Of a stretch of DNA of 39,977 bases, positions 16,530-25,119 are shown in pieces. Both the position numbers and the translations under genes were made by a program. The stretch covers positions 1 to 39,977 of the forward strand of contig JAIMJY010000003.1 of NCBI GenBank assembly GCA_020692945.1, written 5' to 3'. Position 1 is the stretch's first letter. Each line of letters starts with the position of its first letter. The notes under the pieces were generated by a model that had not been told where the DNA came from, did no database searches, and worked only from the letters and a program-made list of their open reading frames with translations. The stretch is from Caldisericum sp. (GTDB lineage Bacteria; Caldisericota; Caldisericia; Caldisericales; Caldisericaceae).

Positions 16530-17297
16530 TTATACCTCCCTTGTAATTTCTTTTTTAGAAAAGGCCGAACAAATTTCTCTGAAGTCGCAACTAGAGCAGT
16601 ACCCATTTAATTTAGGGTAAAAAACTCCATTTCTAATAAGTGAACCAACTTCAATAATCTTCTGTTTTCCTTTATTCATAAGATGCTCATCAATTTCAAA
16701 GTCTATCATTTTCTGGTGCCTCAAAAAATAAAGAACAACTTTTTCAACTTCAATATCTTTTATAATATAATCAATTGCAATCCTGTAAATGATTGGTTGC
16801 AAAAGTTCGTCTTCCTTGAAGAACTCAGGCAAGAAAGAGGATGTTTTATAATCAATTATTGTGAACTTGCCATTTCGCTCGTCAATTCTGTCTATCCTTC
16901 CTTCTACTTTGAAACCTTCAAGCTCAAAAGAAAAAACTTTTTCAACTGAATAAGCTGGCTTAAAGCCAAAAATATGTTTTCTGTAAAAATCAGTAAGAAT
17001 TTTTTTTGCCTCTCTTTTAGCCCTTAACTCATCACTGAAAGTTGAGTATCCGGCACTTATCCAACTTCTTTCAAGGAGCTCCATAAGGTAGGAATACGGA
17101 TTCTTTTTCAAGTCTTTAAAATTTTTATTGGGGTCGTAGAATTCCTCTAAGGCCTTGTGAATTGAATTACCAAAGCTAAAATAACTTTTTGCTAGTGTTG
17201 GTAAATTGTCAATATACATAAATTTATATTTAAGCGGACACTTTAAATATGTTGAAATTTTTGAATAACTTAGATAGAACTGATTATTTTCTTCCAT
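16530..17297 (-). CDS. RecB-like PD-(D/E)XK nuclease with probable 4Fe-4S cluster
   Basis: A 255-aa stand-alone nuclease resembling the C-terminal domains of AddB/RecB and Cas4. H47, D136 in GRIDRID, D149 and K151 in IIDYKTS and the QPIIYR motif (167-172) make the active site. C20 near the N terminus plus C234, C237 and C243 in the C-terminal CSSCDFREIC block are the four-cysteine pattern of Fe-S nucleases. No helicase domain is attached. It overlaps the end of coaE by 28 bp, but the YSKISTYLKC motif begins so near the N terminus that no later start is reasonable. The polA operon points to a DNA repair or recombination role; no cas genes are near, so it is not annotated as Cas4. Confidence 0.86.
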   Translation of the reverse strand: MEENNQFYLSYSKISTYLKCPLKYKFMYIDNLPTLAKSYFSFGNSIHKALEEFYDPNKNFKDLKKNPYSYLMELLERSWISAGYSTFSDELRAKREAKKILTDFYRKHIFGFKPAYSVEKVFSFELEGFKVEGRIDRIDERNGKFTIIDYKTSSFLPEFFKEDELLQPIIYRIAIDYIIKDIEVEKVVLYFLRHQKMIDFEIDEHLMNKGKQKIIEVGSLIRNGVFYPKLNGYCSSCDFREICSAFSKKEITREV

Positions 17298-17869
17298 AAC
17301 TCTAATACTAATCCTTTAACTTTCTCAAAATCTCTCTCATTATTGATAACAGTATCTGCTCTCCTTATTTTTTCTGAAATATCCATCTGTGAGTTTATAA
17401 TTGTAAGAGCTTCAGTTTCGTTGATTTGCTCTCTGTTCAATAGCCTTTTGAGTTGCACGCTTTTCGGAACATAAACAACCCAAACCTCATCCACAAGTTT
17501 ATCCCATCCCGCTTCAAATAGAGTTGCAGCGTCAACAATTACAACTGGGGTGTTCATCTTTCTGAAGTGATCAATCAAGTAAACCAATTTATCAGTCATT
17601 AGAGGAAACATTATTTTGTTAAGCATCATCATGTTTTCAGGTTTGTTAAATATGGTTTTAGCAAGAGCTTTCCTGTCAATTTTATTGTTCACCACAAAAT
17701 TTGCTCCAAAACATAATGCAATTTTATCCCGTACACCATCGTAATTATCTTCTTGTATTTGCTTGCCTACCTTATCCATATCTATTATTTCAGCTCCAAG
17801 GCTGTTTAGGAAACTGGAAATTGCACTCTTCCCAGAAGCTATGTTACCTGCAAGCCCTATTACTTTCAC
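17270..17869 (-). CDS. coaE: Dephospho-CoA kinase
   Basis: A 199-aa kinase for the last step of coenzyme A synthesis. P-loop GNIASGKS (8-15), the IIDMDKVGK motif with the catalytic-region aspartates, and VVDAATLFEAGWDKLVDEVWVV (read in parts near 111-133) are typical, as is RLLNREQINETEA for the lid. It starts at ATG 17869, overlapping the polA stop by 4 bp; pairing of polA, mutM and coaE is common in bacteria. It ends inside the start of the nuclease gene. Confidence 0.95.
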   Translation of the reverse strand: MKVIGLAGNIASGKSAISSFLNSLGAEIIDMDKVGKQIQEDNYDGVRDKIALCFGANFVVNNKIDRKALAKTIFNKPENMMMLNKIMFPLMTDKLVYLIDHFRKMNTPVVIVDAATLFEAGWDKLVDEVWVVYVPKSVQLKRLLNREQINETEALTIINSQMDISEKIRRADTVINNERDFEKVKGLVLELWKKIISSI

Positions 17870-20385
17870 GCTTTTGCCTCTAACAAATTATAACCATGAG
17901 CTACATTCACCTTCAATGGAACAGATAGACTAACCACATGTTCCATTTCATTTTTAAGGAGACTCTCTGCTGTTGAGAGTGATTCTAGGCTTGATTCTAT
18001 GACAAGCTCGTCATGTACTTGGAGGATTATGTGTGCATCAATATGTTTAAACTTCTCATAAACATTGACCATTGCCAACTTTATTATATCCGCAGCGCTA
18101 CCTTGAATGGGACTATTTATGACAATTCTCTTTGCGTTTTCTCTTACAGAATTATTTTTACTAAAGAGTCCGTTGATTAGACGACGTCTTCCAAGAATAG
18201 TTCTTGTTTCGCCAGTCTCTAAAGATTTTTTAATTGTTTCTTCGATATAATTTTTTACCCCCTGATACTTTGCAAAATAGCCATCGATAATACCCTTTGC
18301 TTCTTGTGTAGAGCAACCAATTTGTTTAGAGAGGCCATAAGCCGAAATCCCATATATTATACCGAAATTGACGACCTTTGCACGATTTCTAATGGCAGCG
18401 GTTACTTCATTCTCTCGAAGATTGAAAACTTCCATTGCAGTGAAAGTATGTATATCCTCATCTTTTTGAAATGCTTTAATTAAGCGTCCATCTCCGCTTA
18501 AGTGGGCAAGGACTCTTAACTCGATTTGTGAATAATCGGCACTTACCAGGACGTGCATTTTGTCTTGCGAAATAAAACCTCTCCTTACCTTCCCTCCCCA
18601 ATCTCCTTTAATCGGTATATTCTGAAGGTTTGGATTAGTACTCCTTAGCCTTCCTGTTGATGTCCCTAAGTGTTGAAAATGAGTGTGTAGCCTCATATCT
18701 TCCTTAGAAATTAAATGAGGGAGCGAGTCGATATAAGATGATTTTAGTTTATTTAAGTGCCTGTACTGTAAAATTAGAGGAACAATAGGGTGCTTATCAA
18801 TTAAATCTCCAAGAACTGCACTGCTTGTGGCAAAGTTGAATTTTCCCATTTTTTGTGGAGAAAGTCCTAACTCATCAAACAGAATAGCGGACAACTGTTT
18901 ATTGGAAAGGATGTTAAACGAAATGCCTGCTAAACTATAGATTTGCTTTTCAATTTCTGAAATTAGTTTAGCAATCTCTTCAGAAAGAAACGAAAAATAT
19001 TCCAGGTCAATTTTTATTCCTCTCTCCTCCATATCAAGAAGTATTGGAGCAAGAGGAATTTCTATTCTGTTGTAAAGATCAAAAAGGTTCAAAGATAGAA
19101 GTCTTTGTTCAATGATGGTTGCAAGATCATATAAAAACTTGGCTTTTGCAGCGAGGCTTTCTGCTTCGTAAGAAACTCCAAACTCATGGGCAAGATATGC
19201 ATTTGAACAATTTAACCTGTCGGGGTCGATCAAGTATGCCCCCAGTAAAACGTCGATATGAATATTGCGTGGAGCAAAACCAAACTGTTTCGCTACCCAA
19301 TACATCTCCTTTATATCATAAATCTCTTTTCTAATACCTGGGTTTTCAAGAATATCTTTCAGGATAGTAAAGGATTTTTCATTTCTGAATAATTCTTGCC
19401 CAGTCGTGTATTCATTGACTGACGAATCGTTTGCAACCGCAAATCCTCTAAGATTGCGGTTATCATTATCAAAAACAATACCAACGGATTTTGTCTGTTC
19501 GTCCAATAGGGATAGAGGTTGAATTTCTTTTTTACTTTCAAACCCAACCAACTTCAGTAAAGTTTTAAATTCCAAACCCTCAAGTACTTTTAAAACGTTG
19601 TCATTTCTGAAGTCGTGAACCCGCAATGCATTAAGGTCAAATGAAACAGGAACATTATTGACAAGGGTACAAAGCTTTTTATTCATTACAATTCTTTCAG
19701 TAAACGGTTTATACTTTCCTTTATCGATTTCGTTGATGTGGTCTATTAAACTTTCGATTGAATTAAAACTGTTTAAAAGTCTCTGAGCAGTTTTAGGCCC
19801 AACTCCTGGAATTCCAGGAATATTATCAGAAGAATCACCACATAATGCCTTATAATCCGGAACTTGTTCTGGGAAAACACCAAGAGTTTTAAGTAGGAAT
19901 TCACGGTCCATCTTTTCTATGACAGTAACCCCTTTCTTTGTAATGAGCACTTTGACGTGATCGTTAATCAATTGCGTTAAATCCATATCACCACTGAGAA
20001 TCAAGACTTGCAAATTTTTGCCGCTTAGCTTATGCACAAATGTAGCAATCAAATCATCTGCCTCATAGCCGTCAAGCTCAAAAAAATTAATGCCGAAAGC
20101 GGCAAGGACCTCTCGAACAATTGAAAACTGCAAAGAAAGCTCATCAGGCATTGGAGGTCTTTGTGATTTATATTCTTTAAATTCAATATGCCTAAAGGTA
20201 GGGGCTTTCTTATCGAAGGCAACTGCAAGATAATCTGGATGCTCGTCTTTTAAAATTCGGATGAGCATCTGTAAAAAGCCATAAATTGCACCCGTCGGTT
20301 CGCCTTTTTTAGTCATAAAATGAGGAAGAGCGAAGAAGGCTCTATAAAGGATGCTGCTTCCATCAATTAGTAAAACTTTTTCCAT
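17866..20385 (-). CDS. polA: DNA polymerase I
   Basis: An 839-aa family A polymerase. The N-terminal 5'-nuclease (1-290) has LLIDGSS, the GYEADDL acidic cluster (106-112) and the H3TH segment GDSSDNIPGIPGVGPKTA (183-200). The middle (about 300-420) sits where the 3'-5' exonuclease belongs but lacks DxE, NxxxD and YxxxD motifs, so proofreading is probably absent, as in Taq polymerase. The polymerase core has motif A SADYSQIELR with D617, motif B RNRAKVVNFGIIYG with R668/K670/F674/Y678, and motif C VHDELVIE with H791-D792. It has its own promoter overlapping the end of comEC and no Shine-Dalgarno sequence. coaE follows with a 4-bp overlap. Confidence 0.97.
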   Translation of the reverse strand: MEKVLLIDGSSILYRAFFALPHFMTKKGEPTGAIYGFLQMLIRILKDEHPDYLAVAFDKKAPTFRHIEFKEYKSQRPPMPDELSLQFSIVREVLAAFGINFFELDGYEADDLIATFVHKLSGKNLQVLILSGDMDLTQLINDHVKVLITKKGVTVIEKMDREFLLKTLGVFPEQVPDYKALCGDSSDNIPGIPGVGPKTAQRLLNSFNSIESLIDHINEIDKGKYKPFTERIVMNKKLCTLVNNVPVSFDLNALRVHDFRNDNVLKVLEGLEFKTLLKLVGFESKKEIQPLSLLDEQTKSVGIVFDNDNRNLRGFAVANDSSVNEYTTGQELFRNEKSFTILKDILENPGIRKEIYDIKEMYWVAKQFGFAPRNIHIDVLLGAYLIDPDRLNCSNAYLAHEFGVSYEAESLAAKAKFLYDLATIIEQRLLSLNLFDLYNRIEIPLAPILLDMEERGIKIDLEYFSFLSEEIAKLISEIEKQIYSLAGISFNILSNKQLSAILFDELGLSPQKMGKFNFATSSAVLGDLIDKHPIVPLILQYRHLNKLKSSYIDSLPHLISKEDMRLHTHFQHLGTSTGRLRSTNPNLQNIPIKGDWGGKVRRGFISQDKMHVLVSADYSQIELRVLAHLSGDGRLIKAFQKDEDIHTFTAMEVFNLRENEVTAAIRNRAKVVNFGIIYGISAYGLSKQIGCSTQEAKGIIDGYFAKYQGVKNYIEETIKKSLETGETRTILGRRRLINGLFSKNNSVRENAKRIVINSPIQGSAADIIKLAMVNVYEKFKHIDAHIILQVHDELVIESSLESLSTAESLLKNEMEHVVSLSVPLKVNVAHGYNLLEAKA

Positions 20386-20397
20386 GATTTATAAGCT

Positions 20398-20427
20398 ATT
20401 ATAATCAATAAACTAAAATTTTGTTAA
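20398..20427 (-). promoter_or_regulatory. polA promoter overlapping the comEC stop
   Basis: On the minus strand TTAACA, an 18-bp spacer and TATAAT (20398-20403) precede polA. The -10 box ends 12 nt before the ATG, so the transcript would have only about 5-6 nt of leader, and no purine-rich ribosome site is present. The promoter partly overlaps the last codons of comEC. Confidence 0.6.
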
Positions 20428-22387
20428 TCAGTGCTGGGTTGATGTCTCTCACACTAAACAACATTTGCGGAACATAGATTGCACTATAATCACTGCAATA
20501 CTGAGGAATTTGGCTAGAATTGGAAATGAAAGCTATTTTTTTGTCAGGTGATTCAATTAAGACAACTGAAGATGACATTATTTTTACCTTTATCGTATGT
20601 AAATTTATAGTATCATTTTCTTTAACAACATTTATTTGAACACTTTTTGGAAGATTAGCATAAAAATCTTGCGAGCCATAAGCAAAAACGTTTTCCACTT
20701 TAAAGGTTCTGTCATTCAGAAGATCTATAGCAAAGGACCATTCGTTAGAGGATAAATTATGAGTTACAATAAGACCGTCAATTATATTTACTCCGTTTTT
20801 TATTAGAGCTTGCCTAAGAAGATTGTAGTCTTTCTCTTCCAATTCTCCTCCATTATTAGAAAGAACGATAATGTTTGTTGATCCTTGGTGAAAAAATAAA
20901 AGATTTTCACCTTGAAAGGAATAAGCGTGAGAAAAAGCACTTCCATAACCAAATGAAACAAGAAAAGTAAAAATGAATACTATTAATGCCACTACTGCAG
21001 TTCTATTATTGCGTTTATACATAGAGAAAATAAATACTCCTGCCACACCGTACTGGATAACCATTTTGAATATATTTGAACTAACGTAAAAATGGCTGAA
21101 ATTAAAATTTGAAACAAAAACAACAAATTTATTCAATATTTCAAAAAGAAAATTTGAAACTGGAGCAAATATTTTTGCCAAATTAATGGTAAAAGCACTA
21201 AATACGATCTGTACAAAGCCCGCTGGAACAAGCACATATAAGAATGGAATTACTATCAAATTAGCAACAAAAGCACTCAGCGAAACTATGTTGAAATAAT
21301 TAGCAATAAGCGGTGAAATAAATAGTTGCACGGAAACTAATTGCGAGAAAAGACTAATCAATTTTCCCTGAGGAAAATTTTTAGAAACCAGCTCTGGGAC
21401 AACGAGCAATGCAAACACTGCCATAAACGAAAGATAGAAACTAAGAGAAAGAATGGATGAAGGAAATACAATTAAGACGAAAAAAGCTGACACAAAAAGA
21501 GAATTGAGAGAATTGTGTCCCGTACCCAAAAACTTAGAAAAAAGAGTAATTGAATACATAATGAAAGCTCTCAAAGCCGATACCTTAAAGCCTATTAGCA
21601 AAAGGTACAAAAGCAAAAAAATAATTGTTATAAAGGGTGAAAATAATGTAAACTTACTCAAAAAACTTCTTAAAGTCTCGCCGAGAATTCCTACATGAAG
21701 CCCTGAAATTGCAAAGATATGAGCCGTACCTGTATTAATATATGGCTCTTTCTCTTCATTGGACATCGAAGATATGCCAAAAATTGAAGAGAGCAATAAA
21801 AAACTCTCTGAGCTTTTCATCGACAGTTTAATATTTTCAATAATACTATTTCGCACTTTAGCAATGAAAGAAAAAAATCGATTTACTTTTACGATTGACA
21901 AAGTGTCCGGGAAAATATAGTAATCATAGCCTACTATGCTCTCAATAAAAGAGCTGTTTTCAGTAAATTTTATTTTTCCTTTAACGATAACGGAGGAATA
22001 GGCCGTTGGCGGTTCGTAATCTATATAAACTTTTAAATTGCCAGCGTATCGCTTCTCCCCAATCCGAATGTTTGCCATTATGAAGCTTTTCGGGTTGTAG
22101 GATTCCGAGGAGAAACCTTCAACCTTGCCATAAATAATTGTCGTACTCTCCTTAGTTTCCGATGGAATTTTATCTATCAAGTAAGGCGAAAAATTAAAAT
22201 ATGAAGTTAAAAGACTAACGATGAAAATGATTACTACATAGATTTTGTATTTTCTCGATGTAAATAAAAAGTTTAAAATTAAAAGAGGAAGCAATATAAT
22301 TACAAGGTCTGGACGTTTTGCACTTAAAGACAAAAAAATAAGAATCCCGCTTATGGTTGAACTAAGAATATTTAGAGAAAGCATCAA
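20405..22387 (-). CDS. comEC: ComEC/Rec2 DNA-uptake channel protein
   Basis: A 660-aa multi-pass membrane protein moving single-stranded DNA across the inner membrane in transformation. Paired hydrophobic helices (about 5-65) lead into an OB-like soluble domain (about 80-165). The Competence domain begins near 195 and holds the hallmark TAHIFAISGLHVGILGE (221-237), followed by many hydrophobic segments to about 490. The C-terminal 150 residues keep the position of the beta-lactamase-like domain, but only VTHNLSSNEW appears where HxHxDH is expected, so metal binding is probably lost. It overlaps comEA by 4 bp. Family identity is strong; nuclease function of the tail is doubtful. Confidence 0.93.
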   Translation of the reverse strand: MMLSLNILSSTISGILIFLSLSAKRPDLVIILLPLLILNFLFTSRKYKIYVVIIFIVSLLTSYFNFSPYLIDKIPSETKESTTIIYGKVEGFSSESYNPKSFIMANIRIGEKRYAGNLKVYIDYEPPTAYSSVIVKGKIKFTENSSFIESIVGYDYYIFPDTLSIVKVNRFFSFIAKVRNSIIENIKLSMKSSESFLLLSSIFGISSMSNEEKEPYINTGTAHIFAISGLHVGILGETLRSFLSKFTLFSPFITIIFLLLYLLLIGFKVSALRAFIMYSITLFSKFLGTGHNSLNSLFVSAFFVLIVFPSSILSLSFYLSFMAVFALLVVPELVSKNFPQGKLISLFSQLVSVQLFISPLIANYFNIVSLSAFVANLIVIPFLYVLVPAGFVQIVFSAFTINLAKIFAPVSNFLFEILNKFVVFVSNFNFSHFYVSSNIFKMVIQYGVAGVFIFSMYKRNNRTAVVALIVFIFTFLVSFGYGSAFSHAYSFQGENLLFFHQGSTNIIVLSNNGGELEEKDYNLLRQALIKNGVNIIDGLIVTHNLSSNEWSFAIDLLNDRTFKVENVFAYGSQDFYANLPKSVQINVVKENDTINLHTIKVKIMSSSVVLIESPDKKIAFISNSSQIPQYCSDYSAIYVPQMLFSVRDINPALINKILVY

Positions 22388-22962
22388 TTGACAGTAATCA
22401 AGTCTTTGAGTGACTCAAATGTCTTCTCTCCAATTCCTGATACGTTAACGATTTCTTCGATTGTTTTAAACTTACCATTTTTATTTCTATAATCAATAAT
22501 TGCCTGCGCTTTCACGTCACCAATTCCTGGTAGGCTTATTAGTGCATCTTTTGATGCAGTATTAATATTAATTTTTTTACTATTGTTCGAGCCCGATGTA
22601 TCGGCAGAGGATGCGGAACCATCTGAGTTTTTAAAAGGTACAATAATTTCTTCTCCGTCCTCAAGCTTTTTAGCAAGGTTAATTGCTATTAAGTCTGCAT
22701 CTGATGTTGCTCCTCCTGATTTCAATATGGCATCCTTCACAATGCTTCCTTCTTCAAAAGTATAGACATCAGGGTTTTTTACGGCACCCGCTACATAAAC
22801 TTTAATAAGCAAAGGAGACTTAGGGATTTCTATCTGTGTTGAAACTACAGGCTGCTCAGGAGTTTTTGGTAATTCTTTTTGAACAAGCATTCCTGCACCA
22901 AAAAATACTATTGCAGAAAGAATTAGGATAATAACCCATTGTTTTATAGAAAATTTTTCCAT
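22384..22962 (-). CDS. comEA: ComEA-type DNA receptor (SLBB + helix-hairpin-helix)
   Basis: A 192-aa membrane-anchored DNA-binding protein for DNA uptake. One transmembrane helix (about 8-26), a proline-rich linker, an SLBB domain (about 52-112, with IKVYVAGAVKNPDVY and an IIVPF end), a Ser/Asp/Asn-rich linker (113-127), then the helix-hairpin-helix pair: ININTASKDALISLPGIG (130-147) and GKFKTIEEIVNVSGIGEKT (163-181). Domain order and length match ComEA. SD GAGG precedes ATG 22962. It overlaps comEC by 4 bp, the usual competence pairing. Confidence 0.95.
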   Translation of the reverse strand: MEKFSIKQWVIILILSAIVFFGAGMLVQKELPKTPEQPVVSTQIEIPKSPLLIKVYVAGAVKNPDVYTFEEGSIVKDAILKSGGATSDADLIAINLAKKLEDGEEIIVPFKNSDGSASSADTSGSNNSKKININTASKDALISLPGIGDVKAQAIIDYRNKNGKFKTIEEIVNVSGIGEKTFESLKDLITVN

Positions 22963-22994
22963 AGTATTTACCTCGTCTTAAAGTTCTTGATTAC

Positions 22995-23813
22995 TTACTT
23001 TTGACATAAAGAACAAAAGTAAGTTTTTCTGCCATCAATTTTAGTCGAAGAAATCAAAGAATCGCAATCATTGCATTTTTGAAACTGTCTTTTGTGCACT
23101 TTGAAATGTTCGTTGAAATGACCTTTTTCTCCATTAAGATGCACGAAAGAAAGTTCACTCTCTCCACCATATGCTCTTGCTTCCTCGAAAACTAAGAAAA
23201 TGCTTTCATAAAGCGCCTTTTCCTCGTAATTAGAAAGCGTTCCACATCTTCTGGTTGGGAGAATTTTTGCTTTAAATAGAATCTCGTCCGAGTATGCATT
23301 TCCTATGCCTGCTATCAAATGCTGGTCGGTCAACGCCTGCTTGATAAATTTCTTGGGATTTAAAAGTATTATTTTCTCAAGTACCTGAAGAGTAAAATCT
23401 GGGCTTAAAGCATCAACTCCTTGAACTTTTAGGTTTCTATCTAAAAAAACTTCGCTGGTTTTGATTAAGCGGACAAAAGCATTGCCCATAAGTCCACCAA
23501 TACATAAGCAATTTCCATCGCTAAAAATAATACCAGCCTGGAGCTTACTTATGTCAAAAGCAGAACTCAACCTCATATATCCAGTCAGCAAAAAATGTAC
23601 TATGATTGATATATTACCTGTAAAATCAAGAATCAAGACTTTGCCTTTCCTTCTGGCACCAATAATTGATTTTCCTCTTAATATACCAGCAAATTCATTC
23701 CTACTTACATTAGATGCCTTCTCTTTGTTTAAAAAAGAATCTGCAACGGTTTTACCTATTAATTGAGAGTTAATCTCTTGCCTAAGAAAATCAATTTCAA
23801 TTATTTCTGGCAT
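22995..23813 (-). CDS. mutM: MutM/Nei-family DNA glycosylase
   Basis: A 272-aa Fpg/Nei-type glycosylase that removes oxidised bases. P2 and E3 (MPE start) are the catalytic pair, K56 in RRKGK matches the conserved beta-hairpin lysine, IGNAYSDEILFKAKILP carries the H2TH signature, and the C terminus is a four-cysteine zinc finger (CNDCD...CSLCQ) with the R of DGRKTYFC. Two oddities: the usual MPELPEVE start is MPEIIEID, and the region that normally reads DxRRFG reads GLMGNAFVRL, so the 8-oxoG 'void-filling' loop is altered and substrate may differ. It follows eno by 3 bp behind AAAGGAG. Family sure; strict Fpg specificity unsure. Confidence 0.88.
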   Translation of the reverse strand: MPEIIEIDFLRQEINSQLIGKTVADSFLNKEKASNVSRNEFAGILRGKSIIGARRKGKVLILDFTGNISIIVHFLLTGYMRLSSAFDISKLQAGIIFSDGNCLCIGGLMGNAFVRLIKTSEVFLDRNLKVQGVDALSPDFTLQVLEKIILLNPKKFIKQALTDQHLIAGIGNAYSDEILFKAKILPTRRCGTLSNYEEKALYESIFLVFEEARAYGGESELSFVHLNGEKGHFNEHFKVHKRQFQKCNDCDSLISSTKIDGRKTYFCSLCQK

Positions 23814-23816
23814 AAA

Positions 23817-25103
23817 TTACTCCTTTAAAAATTTTTCAAAGATAGACAAACCAGCGTATCGAGCCGATTCGCCAAGCTCCTCCTCTATTCTTAAAAGCTC
23901 ATTGTATTTCTCGAGTCTTTCTACTCGGCAAGGAGCGCCGCTTTTCAACTGCCCGGTCCCTAATCCTACGACTAAATGGGAAATAAATGTATCTGCTGTT
24001 TCCCCAGACCTATGAGAAACAATTGAGTTAAAGCCTGCATGCTTCGCCTTGTTCACTGTGTCAATAGTTTCTGTTAGCGTCCCTATCTGATTTAACTTAA
24101 TTAAAATTGAATTAGAAGCAGAAAGTTCTATCCCTTTCTTTAGTCGATTTGGATTAGTAACATATATATCGTCACCAATAATTTGAATACTACTGCCTAA
24201 AGTTTTTTCTAACTCAATCCATCCATCCCAGTCTTCTTCTGCGAGTCCATCTTCAATGGAAATAACTGGGAACATTGAAGCAATTGATTCATAAAACTCA
24301 ATCATCTCTTTTGCGCTTCTTTTTTTCCCTTCAAAATCGTAATAATTTTTCTCATTAAAGAATGAGTTAGCTGCTGAATCAATTCCAATAAGAATATCCG
24401 TGCCAGGAACGTACCCAGCTTCACTTATTGCCTTTACGATGTAGGAAAGAGCTTCTTCTGTATCCTTAAGTCTTGGAGCGAAACCACCTTCGTCACCTAT
24501 ACTAATTGAAAAACCATCTTGCTTAAGAATTGCTGCAAGTTTATGATACACTTCCGATCCAGCACGCAAAGCATCGGTAAATTTATGCATTCCAGCAGGC
24601 ATAATGAGAAACTCTTGGATGTTTAACCCTGAATCGGCATGCTCTCCTCCATTAAGTATGTTAAACTGTGGCACTGGAAGCAGATTCTCAGAGATACCAC
24701 CGATATACCTGTACAGAGGAAGCCCGTATTCATCAGCAGTAGCTCTTGCAATTGCAAGAGAAACACTTAGAATTGCATTTGCACCTAGTTTTTCCTTATT
24801 ATCTGTTCCGTCAAGGTCAATCATCAGGCGATCTATCGAGCCTTGGTCTTCTGAATTCAACCCGATGACATTTTCGGCAATAATTTCATTCACGTTGTTA
24901 ACTGCCTTTAAAACTCCCTTGCCATTAAAACGTGATTTATCATTATCTCTCAACTCCACTGATTCATGTTTTCCTGTAGATTTACCAGATGGAACAGATG
25001 CTTTTGCAATAATACCACTTTCAAGCATTACTTCGGTTTCAATAGTCGGATATCCTCGGGAATCCAAAATTTCTCTTGCTTTTAAAGCTAAAATTTCTCC
25101 CAC
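23817..25103 (-). CDS. eno: Enolase
   Basis: A 428-aa enolase (2-phosphoglycerate to phosphoenolpyruvate). AREILDSRGYPT at the N terminus, substrate loop SGKSTGKHE, E164 and E205 (SIGDEGGFAP), metal ligands D242, E284 (SIEDGLAEEDW) and D311 (GDDIYVTN), catalytic K336 (LIKLNQIGTLTE) and SHRSGET (363-369) are all present. The normally alanine position in NGGxHA is glutamate here. The start codon is GTG at 25103 behind AAGGAGG. It sits between recR and mutM, an unusual place for a glycolytic gene that nonetheless looks part of the same transcript. Confidence 0.97.
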   Translation of the reverse strand: MGEILALKAREILDSRGYPTIETEVMLESGIIAKASVPSGKSTGKHESVELRDNDKSRFNGKGVLKAVNNVNEIIAENVIGLNSEDQGSIDRLMIDLDGTDNKEKLGANAILSVSLAIARATADEYGLPLYRYIGGISENLLPVPQFNILNGGEHADSGLNIQEFLIMPAGMHKFTDALRAGSEVYHKLAAILKQDGFSISIGDEGGFAPRLKDTEEALSYIVKAISEAGYVPGTDILIGIDSAANSFFNEKNYYDFEGKKRSAKEMIEFYESIASMFPVISIEDGLAEEDWDGWIELEKTLGSSIQIIGDDIYVTNPNRLKKGIELSASNSILIKLNQIGTLTETIDTVNKAKHAGFNSIVSHRSGETADTFISHLVVGLGTGQLKSGAPCRVERLEKYNELLRIEEELGESARYAGLSIFEKFLKE

Positions 25104-25119
25104 CCTAATTCACCTCCTT

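Noticed and set aside
16530-17297. Cas4 annotation for the Fe-S nuclease
   Set aside because: No cas genes or CRISPR repeats appear in the window; AddB-like stand-alone nucleases share the same cysteine pattern.
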